A DNA stretch of 64,000 nucleotides from Apodemus sylvaticus (GCF_947179515.1 NC_067492.1:12077847-12141846); one strand, 5' to 3'. Positions 35,690-47,684 are shown, counted from the stretch's first letter. The notes: generated by a model not told the origin, from the sequence alone. Program-made: numbers and translations.

Positions 35690-35845
35690 CAAAGGCCTTC
35701 ATTTCTTTGCTTTCCGGCCAGGTCCAATCTGCCATATGGCCAGGACTCTGGATGGCCGATGGGTATTTTCAGAGCTTTACTGTCCCATTTGTCACCGGCT
35801 AATTAGCCAGGAGTGACTAATCAGAAAACAGTGGCGAGGAGCAAA
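35690..35845. promoter_or_regulatory. Candidate regulatory block with a TAATTA palindrome
   Basis: Repeat-free. Holds GGCTAATTAGCC (35797-35808), a perfect 12-bp palindrome with the homeodomain core TAATTA, followed by tgactaatcag. The density of such cores resembles a conserved enhancer, but conservation is untested. Confidence 0.3.
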
Positions 35846-36289
35846 CACTCCTGTGTTCTTGGCTTTCTGTTGCCCGTGGTTACTCAGAACCCTCTGGGTG
35901 TCACTGATGGAGCTGGGGTGGGGGGAGGGGTACCAAATAAAGCTCAGGTTTTCTTTGTCTTCTTCTGGGCAAATTTGGAGAGCCTTGGCGCAGGGAAAGG
36001 TGTTGGACACCTAGGCAAACGCCAGGGTTCCCGCAGCCCCCGCCTGCAGTTTTCTAGTCAAGTCATTGCTAACTCACAGGCTGAGCCTCGGAAGAACAGC
36101 TCCTCTCCTGGCAACAGCAGTCACGTGACACAGCTAGACATTCACTCCATCAGTAAGACCCTCAACGCTGTCCCCATCCAGTGCTGACACGGACACAGAA
36201 CCAAAGCAGAGGTAGATAACCAGAGGGAAGCCACTAACTTTCTGCTGCCCTCCCATATGACAGGTAGAGAACAGGGCACACATGCTCAC

Positions 36290-36470
36290 CACGCTCTAGT
36301 ATAGTACCACTTCACCTTCCGTTCTCGTCAACGCTATACACACACAGCAGCTGTCTGGAAGCTTCCGTGTCACAGACGAGGACATTGAAGCTTGGGCATT
36401 GTGTACGCATGAATGGCTTTCAGGTCACACAACAAGCAGCTGGAGATGGCGGCGCCCAGCCAAGGTGGAG
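36290..36470 (+). mobile_element. MIR SINE
   Basis: gtcacagacgaggacattgaagcttgggcattg and caggtcacacaacaagcagctggagatgg reproduce the MIR second-half order at typical ancient divergence. Confidence 0.65.
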
Positions 36471-36670
36471 GGACAAAGCAATGAGAGCTGACATGGGTGT
36501 GTGCTGACGCTTGCTTGTGACCAACGGGGAAGAACAGACTCTCTGCACACGCGTACGCACACCCTTGTAACAGGTGTGTGTGTGTGTGTACCAATGAGCA
36601 TAAATGACCATCTCAACACATTGACAACAAAAATATACAAGTGCAGAAACACATAGAACACGTGTAGGCA

Positions 36671-36838
36671 GCCAGGCGGTGGTGGCACACGCCTTTAATC
36701 CCAGCAATTGGGAGGCAGAGGCAGGCGAATTTCTGAGTTCGAGGCCAGCCTGGTCTATAGAGTGAGTTCCAGGACAGCCAGGGCTATACAGAAAAACCCT
36801 GTCTCGAAAAAACCAAATCCAAAAAATAAAAAATAAAA
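36671..36838 (+). mobile_element. B1 SINE, young-looking
   Basis: Full length from gccaggcggtggtggcacacgc to ctgtctcgaaaaaaccaaatcc plus an A-rich tail. Very close to the young mouse B1 consensus and antisense to Cmip. Confidence 0.96.
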
Positions 36839-37535
36839 GAGAATACCCACTGACCTTCAAGGGAGCTGATAATACCCCCATGCCTTGCTAGGCTGCCAGA
36901 CCATACCCTTGTTCTGCCACCCCACTCCTCTCTTCACCCACCAGGTTTAGCAGAGGCCAACCCTGGGGCTGCTGGCCATTGTCTCAGCAGGGTCCCTCGG
37001 GACCAGTGGGGGTATACTGGGGTGTCTACAGCAGCCCTCACACACCTCACAAACTCATCCCTGCAGGATCCTTCTAGGGTGGGTCTCCTGCTGGGGGTTG
37101 GGGGGAGTCACACTACTGATGCTGGCAAGGAAAAGTGGGAGACGTCAGCTGTCGGGTTTCCTAACGGCTCTCCGCCCCGCCGGCTCCTGGCCTGGTAATA
37201 AAAGGGAGATGAAGAAAGAACAGATGGGAAGGAACACCCACATTGGCAGGGCTACCATTCTCCGGGGTAAAGGTCTACTGCAGAGAGCCCAAGCAGCTCA
37301 GCAGGGTTAATCATTGTCTTAGGAGGGCCATCCGATGTGCCACAGGCCCAAGGACTCAGCAACCAGCTTATGGTCAGGGACGGAGCTCTGGTACCCCCCA
37401 AAGCCTTGCACTTTAGGATCTAGATGATGATTAATTAAGTAGTGGCCAGATTCCCAAAGAATCCTTCTTCCCTGGGACTGGAGAGATAACCACATGGTTA
37501 AGAATCCCTCTGCACTGACCACCTTTCCTAGCCAT

Positions 37536-37622
37536 TTTTGGTTTTGAGACAGGGTCTCACTGGGTAGTGACCTTGAACTCGCAGAGGTCTGTCTGCCTCT
37601 GTCACCCCAGTGCTGACAGGCA
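37536..37622 (-). mobile_element. B1-like fragment, reversed
   Basis: ttttgagacagggtctcactgggtagtgaccttgaactcgcagagg...ctgcctctgtcaccccagtgctgacaggc. Internally deleted. Confidence 0.7.
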
Positions 37623-37761
37623 TCCAATCTCACCCTTGCCCTTTCCCATCCAAGCCGATGGTAATAAAACGGTTAGCGGTTGAGCATACAGGCCCAAGCA
37701 ATGAGCCTGGATCAAATCCTACCAAAGACTGGTAAGCTCAGACACCAGCAGGATCCTTGAG

Positions 37762-37823
37762 GGCTCATTAAGTTAAGATCTGTTATGCAAGCATGAGGAC
37801 CTAAGTTCAAAGCTCACTCCCAT
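37762..37823 (+). mobile_element. B3/B4-type head fragment
   Basis: ctcattaagttaagatctgttatgcaagcatgaggacctaagttcaaagctcac is a tRNA-like SINE head (A and B box regions) abutted by the B2 that follows. The B2 may have inserted into it. Confidence 0.55.
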
Positions 37824-37983
37824 GGGCTGGAGAGATGGCTCTGTGGTTAAGAGCACTGACTGCTCTTCCAGAGGTCCTGAGTTCAATTCCCAGCAACCAC
37901 ATGGTGGCTCATAGCCATCTCTAATGGGATCTGATGCCCTCTTCTGGTGTGTCTGAGGACAGCACCAGAAGAAAAATAAATAT
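37824..37983 (+). mobile_element. B2 SINE, full length
   Basis: Starts gggctggagagatggctctg, with intact A box region and B box (gagttcaattcc), body ccacatggtggctcatagcc and ctgatgccctcttctgg, and an AATAAA-bearing tail. Pol III transcription is possible by sequence. Confidence 0.96.
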
Positions 37984-38011
37984 TTCTTCTTCTTTTTTTT
38001 TTTAATCTCGC

Positions 38012-38190
38012 TCTCAACCAGATGTGATAGTATACACTTAGAATCCAGCACTTGGGGAAAACAGGAACAGGTAAGATCCCTAGGACTTTCAAGCCAGCTG
38101 GGCTAGCCTACTCAGCAAGCTCCAGGACCACAAAAAAGAACCAAAAAAACCAAAAACCGTCTAACCGCGTGCACGCACACACGGGCACAC
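38012..38190 (+). mobile_element. Old B1/B4-like relic
   Basis: accagatgtgatagtatacacttagaatccagcacttgggg, ctgggctagcc and agctccaggaccac preserve B1-like order; ends in an A- and CA-rich tail to about 38280. Confidence 0.5.
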
Positions 38191-38289
38191 TCATACCCAC
38201 ACACAACATTCATGATCCCCCACACAAATCAACATATGCATGCATAAACACACACCCCCACACATACACACACACAGGGGGTGGGGGGC

Positions 38290-39935
38290 AGGGGACTGAG
38301 AGGATAAATGTCTCAATGCATATGAGAACAAGTCCTCAGAGGAAATCTGGAGACATCTTTGGTTGTTGTCACACTATGGGAAGGAAGAATGATATAATAT
38401 CAAAGGTCAGGATACTGCTGAAAACCCTACATCACACAGGGTGAAAGACAGGCACAGATTCCAACACCACTAACACAGCACTAAGACCTCTTCGTATGAA
38501 GAGTGCCACGCAAGACACAGGCCAAAGTAAATCCCCTCACCCAAGGATGTTGCTGGGCCATCTCACAATGTCAGGGCTGCAGGAGAGGCTAGGATCAGAT
38601 TCACAAGACTCAAGTGACAGTGAGGGTACAGCAGAGCTCCGGTCTGCTCCTTCCTCCCAGGACACCTGGCCTTGATGTACAAGAGGGTCTGGAATCCAAA
38701 GACCCATGAGGCCGCTATGTCCTTATACTCTACAACCTGTCCCTGCCGCCATCCATGCAGGAAGATGGTCCTGGGTTGGTTTCTTGGGCCTTAAATGGAC
38801 AGACTTGAGGCTTTAGGCCCTGGAGACTTTGCATTCTCCTTCTGGCTTCAAACAATGTGTTCCCAAGGCCCAGCTTTTCCATCTCAGGGTGATGTCCAGT
38901 CTTGCCATTCTATAAGCTACTGTTTCTGGCTATGGGGACCCTCTACCTAGCAAACCAGGGCGCTTAGAGATGGTCCCCCAAAGACAATTAAGCCAGGATT
39001 TGGCAGGAGCAGGGGAGGCAAGTGACTTTCTCCTTCAAGAAGATTTGCATTCCTTCCACTTCATTTGTACCAAGCTGCATATAGCCCATACTGTCTGCCC
39101 TAGAACTGAAATCCATCCATACACCCTTCCCTGTCTCTCCAGATCTTTCTAGAACTTAGGCCTTACCACACAGTTCTTCCCTGGGCCCAGGAAGCTGTGT
39201 CCACCTACCTGACCCAATCATTCTGCACCCCCTCTGCCTCTCCAAGCTTGGCATTGACCTTGGCCCTCCCACATCACAAAGGGACAGGTACTAGTCTTGA
39301 CCCAACCCCACATGACCACAATTGCCCTACCAAACAGCCTTTGTAGCCTAGTACCAGGTCAGCATTGTAAAGCATAACTCTGCCACGGTGGGGTGCTTTG
39401 GCGCCACATGGTGCAGTCTGACCTCCGACAGCTAGAGGGAGCTAGCTCGGAGCCCTGGAAAAGAGGCTTATGAGTTTCAACTGCAATTTCAACTTCTGTT
39501 TTTCTTTAATTACACAGGCAGACTTATTGTGCACCCCGCCTCACCCCACCCCATGGTTACTGGCAGGGCAGGTGGGTACATGACTGGCAACAGAATTTGT
39601 GCTTGACAACCTGCTGACTGTCCTGGACCGCTGGGGTGACCATCTTTTTCGGCCTGAAAACACTCCAAGGATTGGATGCACAGGGCTTTTATTCCGTTCT
39701 GTGTTGTCTCTGTAAATATCAGCTGAAGAAAGGAAGACAGGAACCCCTGAACAACTTGTGACTCAGACGCTGTCTCTTCCTCACCAAGCCTCAGGAGCAC
39801 AAACCACCCTTGGCCACATCCTCTCTTCCCCTCGCTTAGGGGACAGTATACCCTGCAAACCAACTATCGCCACCTGCATCATTGAGAGCTAAGCACCCTG
39901 TCCTGTGGTCCTCCCCAACCCCAGACCCACTACCA
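38290..39935. other. Unique intron sequence
   Basis: No clear interspersed repeat and no supported exon. A donor-like site at 39206 (minus strand, CAG|GTAGGT) follows an ATG but in phase 1, so it cannot feed the Cmip exon. Confidence 0.45.
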
Positions 39936-39940
39936 CCCTA

Positions 39941-39974
39941 CCAGCACCAGCACCAGCACCAGCACCAGCACCAG
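39941..39974. repeat. (CCAGCA)n hexanucleotide repeat
   Basis: Between five and six perfect hexamers. Confidence 0.93.
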
Positions 39975-41014
39975 AGTCACAGAGAAAAAAGGAGGGTAAG
40001 TCTGCCTTCCCTTCACTCAGAGAACCAGACTTTGGACCCTTCTTCCTCTTCCTCTGAACTCTATCTCCTCGCCTTTGTCTTGTGCAATGGAGTCCCCTAC
40101 AGGAGTTTACAAAATATATGTAACTTGTAAGGATGAACACGGAGTCTTTTATAAACCAGATAAACGCCTTTCAACCCCGGCTGTTGGCTGGGAGGTTCCC
40201 CCATGCCTTTTCTCACCGTGAGCATCGCCACAGCCCTCCCACCCACCCACCCACCGCCTCGTCCCATTTCCTGCCAATGTAGGTCACGCTGGATTCTCCC
40301 GAGTTCACTAGATCTGCCTCCAGTGAGGGTGTGACTCCGTCTGAGACAAATTTAGAAGTTCTGTCGCAGGCATGTAGGGGACCCCGTGCACTTTCGTTCA
40401 ACGGAGACCCAGACTGTAACCACACTTGGAAATCTGTTTGGAGGTCTCCCGATATGTGGGGTTAACTAAGAATCATGTCCCTTGTGGGTTCAAAAGCAAC
40501 CTTCACAGAGAAACAATTCCAAGGATAGTGGAGGGGCAGGGGTGTTGAACAGAAACTGATTGGCTAGGTGTGCGATAGAGCCCTAGCGTCCATCTCTCTG
40601 TTCTGCCTTTTACTGCAGCCCCGCGTGCATGTCAGACAGGCAAGCCCTCCCTGCCTCACACAGCACAGGGATGATGGCTGTGTGAGATCAAGCACAGGGG
40701 GAACCACTGTCTTCAACGATGAGACAGGCAAGGAAATGGGTGGGGAGGAGGCCTCAGACGGGACACAGGGAAAGAAGGGATTGTTGTTTGTGGCCTGATT
40801 CTGCAGTGGTCTAGGAGTGTGCAAGAGGAAGGCTCTCCAGGTTGCCAGCAAAAATGTTGCCTAAGGCCTAGGGAGCCAAGAGGAGTTGGTTGGTCAGCGT
40901 GGAGAATGAAAAGCCTGAGCCAAACTTGGATTTGCTGCCTGGAAAATGAGGAGCTGAACTTTGTCTTGCAAAGAAATCTAAAGAGTAAAGTGCCACATGG
41001 AAATTACCCACTCT
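39975..41014. other. Unique intron sequence
   Basis: No interspersed repeat recognised; a CCCACC-type run near 40238-40255; no exon. Confidence 0.4.
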
Positions 41015-41705
41015 GGGGGGGGGGGGGGATCGGGGAGTACAACCTGGTACACACGCTCGCTCACACACACACACACACACACACACAGCATGTACACATG
41101 TTCATAGACACTCAGATACAGACCCACCTGGCACACATGCATTCATACATGATACATATATTCACATAGAGACATGTGGCACACACATATGTTCATATAG
41201 CATGCACACATATATGGCACATATATGGCACACATATGCACATGCATACAGCATACACATTCATATGTTCCTCCACAACATTCACACACACCCCATCTAC
41301 ATACACATTCACACATGAGTAAACAAAACCCCTCCACCCACATAACCACAGACTAGCACTCATTCACATGCATACGTAGAACACCCTACACACACATATC
41401 AATATGCAATACACACGTATCAATGTACGTACACAATGTATGTCCCTACAAACACAAAATATGCACATGTTGTGTGCCTGTATACACACCTCTAAACATA
41501 TACATACATGTGCACTCATGTAAGCATGTCCACACCCTCTGTGCATATGCAGTTTGGATGCACATATTCAATGTTCCACCTTTAAATATAAGTGTACAAT
41601 GCACACTCACATGTATATACAATCCCGGACATTATAAATATGTGTGTATACACACGCACATAAACAATGCAGCTTCATACACTTGAATTCATATTCACAT
41701 GTGAG
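41015..41705. repeat. G14 run, (CA)n and a long CA/TA-rich degenerate tract
   Basis: A run of 14 G (41015-41028), a pure CA run (41062-41087), then over 600 bases of degenerate CACATA/CATATG/ACACAT sequence. The last part is a decayed microsatellite field. Its reading frames are artefacts. Confidence 0.85.
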
Positions 41706-42440
41706 CAAACATCCTAGGCAGAGGCCTGGCAGCCTGAACTGCACCCAGAGCAGAAATGGGGGCTTCCGGGATCCAAGCCACAACAAAAGGGAAGTGGTGT
41801 GGGGACACTCACAGAGCCTGGAAACGCTTTGCTCGCCAACAAGCAGGGCTCACACGCTTGAGGCACACACCCTGAGCTTAGCAGCAGCACCACGTCATCT
41901 CAGAAAGCCCTCCCACACCAGCACCACCTCACACGGTGCTGCAGACTCGTAAGAGCCCCTCCGTTTCCATGTCTGTGACTTCCCACCCCTGGTGCCATTT
42001 AAGAACCACCTTCCTTCTCTCGTGTAAAAGACACTCACACAGACTCAGGAGCCCGTCTGTGAATTTGGATTGATTGTGAGGGACAGAGCAGACAGTGAGT
42101 CCAAAGAATATGATGATTTGGCAGGGCAGCTGACCCTGGTCAAGGCCTGTACTTAATTCTACCCAAGACCAATGCAGGGAACCAAGGGCTACACGAGAGG
42201 AGAAATGGATTTCCTGACCAAGGTCCGTTCACACAGTTCTTGTGCTGGGTGGGTGCAATTTAAAAGCTCCTTAAGGAGGCACATCTGCATCCCACTGCCT
42301 TCCGGTCAGTGTGGGCTATACTAGTGCTAAGAGCCCAGCATGCTTCCCTTTAAGAAGAAAGCAGAAGCAGAGACGGAATGTCACTGAGGAGACTTGAGGA
42401 GTCACAACAAGGTGGCAGGAGTCAAAGTCTCTCTCTCCCT
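41706..42440. other. Unique intron sequence
   Basis: No repeat or exon recognised. Confidence 0.4.
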
Positions 42441-42464
42441 CCCACCACCCCCCTCAGTATCTCC

Positions 42465-42600
42465 ACCATGTAGTTTGTAACTCTGGCTATCCTAGAACTC
42501 ACTATGTAGACCACACTGTCCTTGATCTCATAGAGATCCATCCACCTGCCCCTGCCTCCCAAGTGCCGGGGGTTTAAGGTGGGTGTGTACTCCCAACACC
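42465..42600 (-). mobile_element. B1 SINE, diverged, reversed
   Basis: tgtagtttgtaactctggctatcctagaactcactatgtagacc, ccacctgcccctgcctcccaagtgccggg and gtgtactcccaacaccc follow a reversed B1. Confidence 0.85.
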
Positions 42601-42729
42601 CAGGGGGTCAGTTGCATAAACAATGAGTCAAGGTTACTTATTTCCTGAGAGGGAAAGCTAGTGAGTAAAACAGGAACCTGTCTTTGTCACAGAGAAGCCC
42701 GCCCATCTGGATCCAGATGGAGGTTTCCG

Positions 42730-42870
42730 ACAGTGGGATATCTTATCCTCACCTCAACTCTAGGTGGAGAAACCGAGACCATGAGGGATCCTGACCGGTC
42801 CATCTGAGCTCAAGGTCAGACACTCACCCCAAGATTCTGACCTCTGTCTGTCTCAGGGCACATCCAGCCC
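42730..42870 (+). mobile_element. MIR fragment
   Basis: atcctcacctcaactctaggtggagaaaccgagaccatgaggg followed by gctcaaggtcagacactc; MIR second-half order. Confidence 0.5.
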
Positions 42871-43592
42871 CACTGCCTGACTGCAATGAGGCACCCCACA
42901 CATGATTCACAGGATCTGGGAAGCCAGGGGCAGAGTTCTAGGAAGCCCCGAACGTCAAAGTCAGAGGTCAACGTGATGTCCTGGCGAGAGGAGTATGTGT
43001 AACTTTAGTTTCTGGGTGTTCTTCTGGCGCCCCTGACTAAGGATCTCTTTTGGTCATCTGACATTTGGATGTAACCAGTGTGGAGATGACACTGTTCTGC
43101 TCAGGGCAAGGATGGCCACAGAACCAGGCATGGGCATCTATGTCAACAGAGTTCCACTGGGTAGAGGTCAGATAATGCTCCTTCCCAGACCGATGAAAGG
43201 GCAGCCCCTCCAGGCCAGGAATGGAGAATTCAAAAGTCTAAGACTCTCTCTCCCTCCACGGCCTAAGTTCCCCACCCCAACACTGAGCGAATGAAGAAAA
43301 ACACAAATGAAAAATAACAAGGAGGAAGGATGCAGAGGCTGGCCTGTTAGCCTCCACAGACGTGTGCTGTTCATATGCACGCATGTGCACACATGCACAA
43401 AACACACACACAGCAAAATAACCCCCAAAACTTCCCAAATAAGGAATGTTGAAGTGAGGGGACAGAATCCCTCCACAGGTGGACCTGTATCAGGGCATTC
43501 TGACCACATATGAAGGCTGGTGTCTCAGTCACTTGGCTGTCATGGTGGTCAACTACATGGCTCTCATTCTGTTTGGCAAGTCAAGGAGCTGT

Positions 43593-43618
43593 AGTGTGTG
43601 TGTGTGTGTGTGTGCGCG
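43593..43618. repeat. (GT)n microsatellite
   Basis: Twelve GT units ending in GCGC. Confidence 0.93.
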
Positions 43619-43644
43619 AGCACTATCAAGGAGGTAGAGGTTAT

Positions 43645-44015
43645 TCTGCATGATGGTTTGGAATGAGAATGGCCCCTAAAGGCCCATATATTTGAATTCC
43701 AAGTCCCCCAGGGAAAGGAACTGTTTGGGAAGGATAGAAAATGTGGCTTTGTTCTAGAAGTCTCACGGGGGAGGGGGAGCTTTGAGGTCTTAGCCCCGTT
43801 CGTTCCCAGTTAGCATCTTTCTCTCTGTGCATTAGGATGTAAGTTCACAGCTCCTGCTCCAACTCCACACCTTCCTGCCTGATGCCATGTTCCTCACCAC
43901 TGTGATCACGGACTCACTCTCTGAAACTGTAAGCCCTCAATAAATTTTTTTTTCTTCTATCAGGAGCCTTGGTAATACTGCCTTACCACAGCAATACAAA
44001 AGTAACAAAGACACT
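43645..44015 (+). mobile_element. Rodent medium-reiterated repeat
   Basis: tgatggtttggaatgagaatggcccctaaaggcccata, gctttgaggtcttag, ctgcctgatgccatgttcc, tgaaactgtaagccctcaataaa and gccttggtaatactgccttaccacagcaatac are blocks shared with many rodent dispersed elements. Class uncertain (hAT-like or RMER). Confidence 0.65.
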
Positions 44016-44079
44016 CTAGAAATCAGAACTGTTTTCAGCATCTGTTTCACTGGCATCTGTGACCATCCTTACACACTGT

Positions 44080-44556
44080 GATGGCATCAGTTTGACCCAC
44101 CTATGGGATTGAACCTTTAGGCACTGCACCTATGGGATTTAACCTGTGAGGGGACTGCTAATCTGGGTTAATTGGAATGGGAAGCCCCACCCTAAATGTG
44201 GGCAGCGCATTAATCCAGATCAATCTCAAGCATCAACTGGAAGAAATCTAGAATCACCGGGGAGATGAACCTCTGTATAGGATCCTCTTTATTTGGCTGA
44301 GGTGACAAGGCCCGGCTGCTATGACACCATTCTCTGGGCTGGGACCCTGGACTCTATACAAAAAGAGAAAATGAGCTGGGTGAGAGCTTTCATCTCTCTG
44401 CTTCCTGACTTGGAATGCAAAGTGACCACGTCCCTGCCACCACGATGACTTCTCAAGGACAACAACCTTGAACCGTGGGCCAAAATAAACTCTTTGCTTT
44501 CCTCGGTTGCTTTTGCAAGAGTACTTTATCACAGAAACAGAAAAATAAGTGAGGCA
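44080..44556 (+). mobile_element. Rodent medium-reiterated repeat (URR1/hAT-like)
   Basis: gggactgctaatctgggttaattgg, gaagccccaccctaaatgtgggcagc, ttctctgggctgggaccctggactctatacaaaaagagaaaatgagctgggtgag, ccaccacgatgacttctc, aataaactctttgctttcc and tttatcacagaaacag define a well-preserved copy. Same family as 12300, 24340 and 32336. Confidence 0.75.
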
Positions 44557-45598
44557 CATTCCATGAGCCTGAATTCATCCTGGTCTGGACAGAAGAGGAG
44601 AAAGCCAGCTGAGAATCAGAGCTGCAGAATTACCGTCCTCTCTGCTTCCTGGACGCAGGTGGCAACATGAACCGCAGCCTCGCTTTACCTACAGTGATGG
44701 GGCCGGACTGGACCACCCCACCCCACCCCCACCCCCGCAGAACATGAATGAAAACAAACCCTCTGTCTGTAAGTTGCTTCTGATCAGGTATTTGTCCACA
44801 AGAAAGTCAATAATGGATGTACCCAGTGGGTGGTGGCTTCCTACTCTATGCAGATATGGCGCTTAGAGCCAAGGATTGATTCATAAACGTATGGTTCCAG
44901 ACCCTGAACTCGAGACAGGGAGCCTACACCAAGTGGAACAACCCACGGGACCACTGCTTATCTCATCCTGATGCCCCATCAACAGTGAAGGCTCTCGCTC
45001 TTCTCCTCAACACTGGCCATAAAACTCAGAAGGGGAGAGGGTGAGGTTCGGATAAGGAAAGCGGACACAAGAGGTCAGCAGAATTAGCAAGAACAGCTTG
45101 CTGCTCCAGATGGGAGAAGTTCGCTCAGCGGGTGAAACAGTGGAGGGGTGTGGGGGAGGGGCCCGGCACCCAGGTGGTGTAGCAAGAGGACAGAGAAACA
45201 GAGTTAGCCATGGCCATCCCTGCCCTAAGGTCTTATATCAGAATTTAGAAAAAGGGTTTCCCCAAAGCAAGAAGACCACTATACCATTCCTGAGCAAAGA
45301 GGCAAACCATCTTTTCTTGATTCTTTTGCATGTCTAATAATGACTTAGCAACCTGGATTTCCAAAACAACCCTAGAGAGACAACCTCCTTCCCCAGCGGC
45401 CCTGCAAACATCATCACCAATCCCAAAGCTAACTGCCGGTACAGCTTCACACCATAGGGCACAGACCCTGCTGGGTTTGAGGAAATAATCTCACTGGGTT
45501 TTCTCTGACACAGCCTGTGCCTGCCTATAGAATCGCTACAGCAAGGACTTTCCCCTGAAGGCTGCCCCCCAACGGTGCACAAGACTGCATCTCAGTGG
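44557..45598. other. Unique intron sequence
   Basis: Apart from a CCCCACCC run near 44715-44740, no repeat or exon is supported. Confidence 0.4.
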
Positions 45599-45624
45599 TC
45601 AGCGGCAGGGGAATCCCCACCTGA

Positions 45625-45980
45625 TGCAGCGTTTGAAGGTTCCAGGCTGCGTGGACCCCGGGGTAGTCACGTCCCGCCAGTGTGTGTTCTTTCCCAGCTG
45701 TCTAATCGAATTTCCTGTGTATGAATATAAACACTGTTGTCTGACCCGCAATGAACTTCTAAACAGCGTGATGGTATCAGCCGTAATAGACAGGGTTTCC
45801 AAGAGTAGAAGGAGCCACACTGCTACTTTTACTTCAATTGGAAGTGGACTCAATTTCCACGGGATAGAGATAAAATTAATGGCCATAGAAGGAATCAACT
45901 TGACTGGAAGAGAAATAACCGTGTTATTATTGCCCAAGATCGCTGCAGTCTGGGCTTCTAATGTCACGTGTGGGCTGTGA
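45625..45980. promoter_or_regulatory. Stop-free non-repeat block, candidate conserved enhancer
   Basis: About 350 bases open on both strands at once (118 codons plus, 122 codons minus), with lower GC than its flanks and no repeat similarity. It contains ACTTCAATTGGAAGT (45831-45845, imperfect palindrome), AAATTAAT (about 45873-45880) and a CACGTG E-box (45965-45970). Neither translation resembles a protein I know, and no flanking splice pair fits Cmip. This composition is typical of deeply conserved non-coding DNA. An unknown exon is the alternative. Confidence 0.35.
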
Positions 45981-46139
45981 CCTTAATGCCGTCTTGTGGT
46001 TTCTTGGAATGAGGCCACTCTCCTACGTTCTTTGGAGTGGACAGAACATCAGTGTGACCTGGCTGAACTGTCAGACAGCACCACTGCAAAGCTTAAAGAG
46101 ACACACAAGATCATTATCTAGTCACTTCTATGTGTTATG

Positions 46140-46398
46140 TGTGCACACGTGGGCACTCCTACAGGTGTATGAGTGCACCTGTGTGTAAGCATGTATCAAT
46201 ATATGTGGAGTTCAGAGGACAATCTCACTTGTCATTCCTCTAGAGCCATCTACCTTGTTTGTCCTCCTTGAGGACTTGGGTTTACTAGGAGTTCATGTCT
46301 ACCCAACTTTGTTTTCCGTGAGTACTGGGTAGAGAACTCAGGTCCCCTGCCTGCCAACACATCACCATTCCATCACAAGGCTCCTTTCAAGTTGTAGG
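46140..46398 (-). mobile_element. B4-type SINE, reversed
   Basis: gtggagttcagaggacaatctc, cctctagagccatctaccttg, gtgagtactgggtagagaactcaggtcccctgcctgccaacacatcaccattccatcacaagg follow the reversed B4/B3 order at high divergence. Confidence 0.6.
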
Positions 46399-47047
46399 CA
46401 ACAACTCCTTGGGCTTTTGGGGTAAGAATAAGGGGGAGCATGGCAGCCAGCCCACCCAGAGCAGACTCAGCAAGGAGAACAAACAATGGGGAATGCACAG
46501 GCAGGACCAACTGTGGACCAATAAGAACTCACCCCTGGTAAACAGCTCAGTGCACATGTAAGCCACCATTGCTAGTTCCCTGTGTCTGTCTCCAGTGTCT
46601 CTGCTCCTTCAGCGCCCATAGGTATGATAGAGCATGCTGGCGACGGGTAGGTGCCCTCTGAGAGCCAGACACACTTGGCCTTAGCTCAGCACCATTTCCT
46701 CCTGATGCCTGGTCACGAGCAACACTCCAGATATCCAAATATGTTTCTTCACAATAAAATGGGTACAAAGAGAGCATCTACCTAATTGGGTGAAGTTTTA
46801 GGATGAAAGGAGATGGGGAGTGGGGACAGTTGTCCAATCCAGGACAAGACACTGGTAGAACATCACTGCCCGGCACACTTGCTCTCCTGCATCCCGCTCA
46901 GAGGTCCCAACGTATGCCGCATCTGTCAACTGCCCAAGGCACTGAGCCTGGGCTCTGCTCCTCCCGTCATGTCTCCCTGTCACGTACTTCACCCATACAA
47001 CCCTTCACCACCTCAGAGTATTGCTGTCACTTAAGAATACCACAAGA

Positions 47048-47190
47048 GCCAGCATGGTGGCACACACCTTTGATCCCAGTATTTGGGAGGCAGAGGCAGG
47101 TAGGTCTCTGAATTCCATGCTAGCTTGGTCAACACAGTGAGTTCTGGGACAGCCAAGGCTACAGAGAAGCCCTGTCTTGAAAGAAGAAAA
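47048..47190 (+). mobile_element. B1 SINE
   Basis: gccagcatggtggcacacacctttgatcccagtatttgggaggcagaggcag to gccctgtcttgaaag. Full length with moderate divergence. Its tail has become the GA-rich duplicated region. Confidence 0.92.
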
Positions 47191-47511
47191 AGAAAAAGAG
47201 GAGGAGGGGGAAGAGGAGGAGGAGGAGGAAAAAGAAGAGGAGGAGGAAGAGAAGAAGAGGAAGAGGAAGAGGAAGAATTAGAAGAAGAAGAAAAGGAACA
47301 CAAGAGATAGCTCATCACTTCATGTCTAACACCTTGGCTAAACTTTGCTAAAAAAGAAAAAGAGGTGGAGGAGGAAGAGGAGGAGGAGGAGGAAAAAGAA
47401 GAGGAGGAGGAAGAGAAGAAGAGGAAGAGGAAGAATTAGAAGAAGAAGAAAAGGAACACAAGAGATAGCTCATCACTTCATGTCTAACACCTTGGCTAAA
47501 CTTTGCTAAAA
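47191..47511. repeat. Recent ~160-bp tandem duplication of a GA-rich tail plus unique flank
   Basis: Copy 1 (47191-47353) and copy 2 (47355-47511) each contain a GAA/GAG-rich part and then the same 60-plus bases, aaaggaacacaagagatagc...ggctaaactttgctaaa. The unique parts look identical. The purine parts differ by one hexamer and a few substitutions. Confidence 0.92.
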
Positions 47512-47544
47512 CTCCATTGATTAACCTGATGTCTGCAAATTCAT

Positions 47545-47560
47545 TCTCTCTGACTCTGAC

Positions 47561-47629
<69 letters not shown>

Positions 47630-47640
47630 CTTGTCTCTCT
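47545..47640. repeat. Compound (TCTG)n(TC)n(TG)n microsatellite
   Basis: Seven or so TCTG units, then TC, then 15 TG units. Confidence 0.95.
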
Positions 47641-47683
47641 AAGTGTTTGTGTGTATTTCTCCATCATCCTGCTCTCTCGCAAG

Positions 47684-47684
47684 C

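Noticed and set aside
39200..39230. ATG plus CAG|GTAGGT donor on the minus strand
   Set aside because: Ends in phase 1 relative to the Cmip exon and has no upstream in-frame support.
45599..45980. Coding exon on either strand
   Set aside because: Both strands are open but neither translation resembles a known family, and no acceptor/donor pair fits. Kept only as a regulatory candidate.
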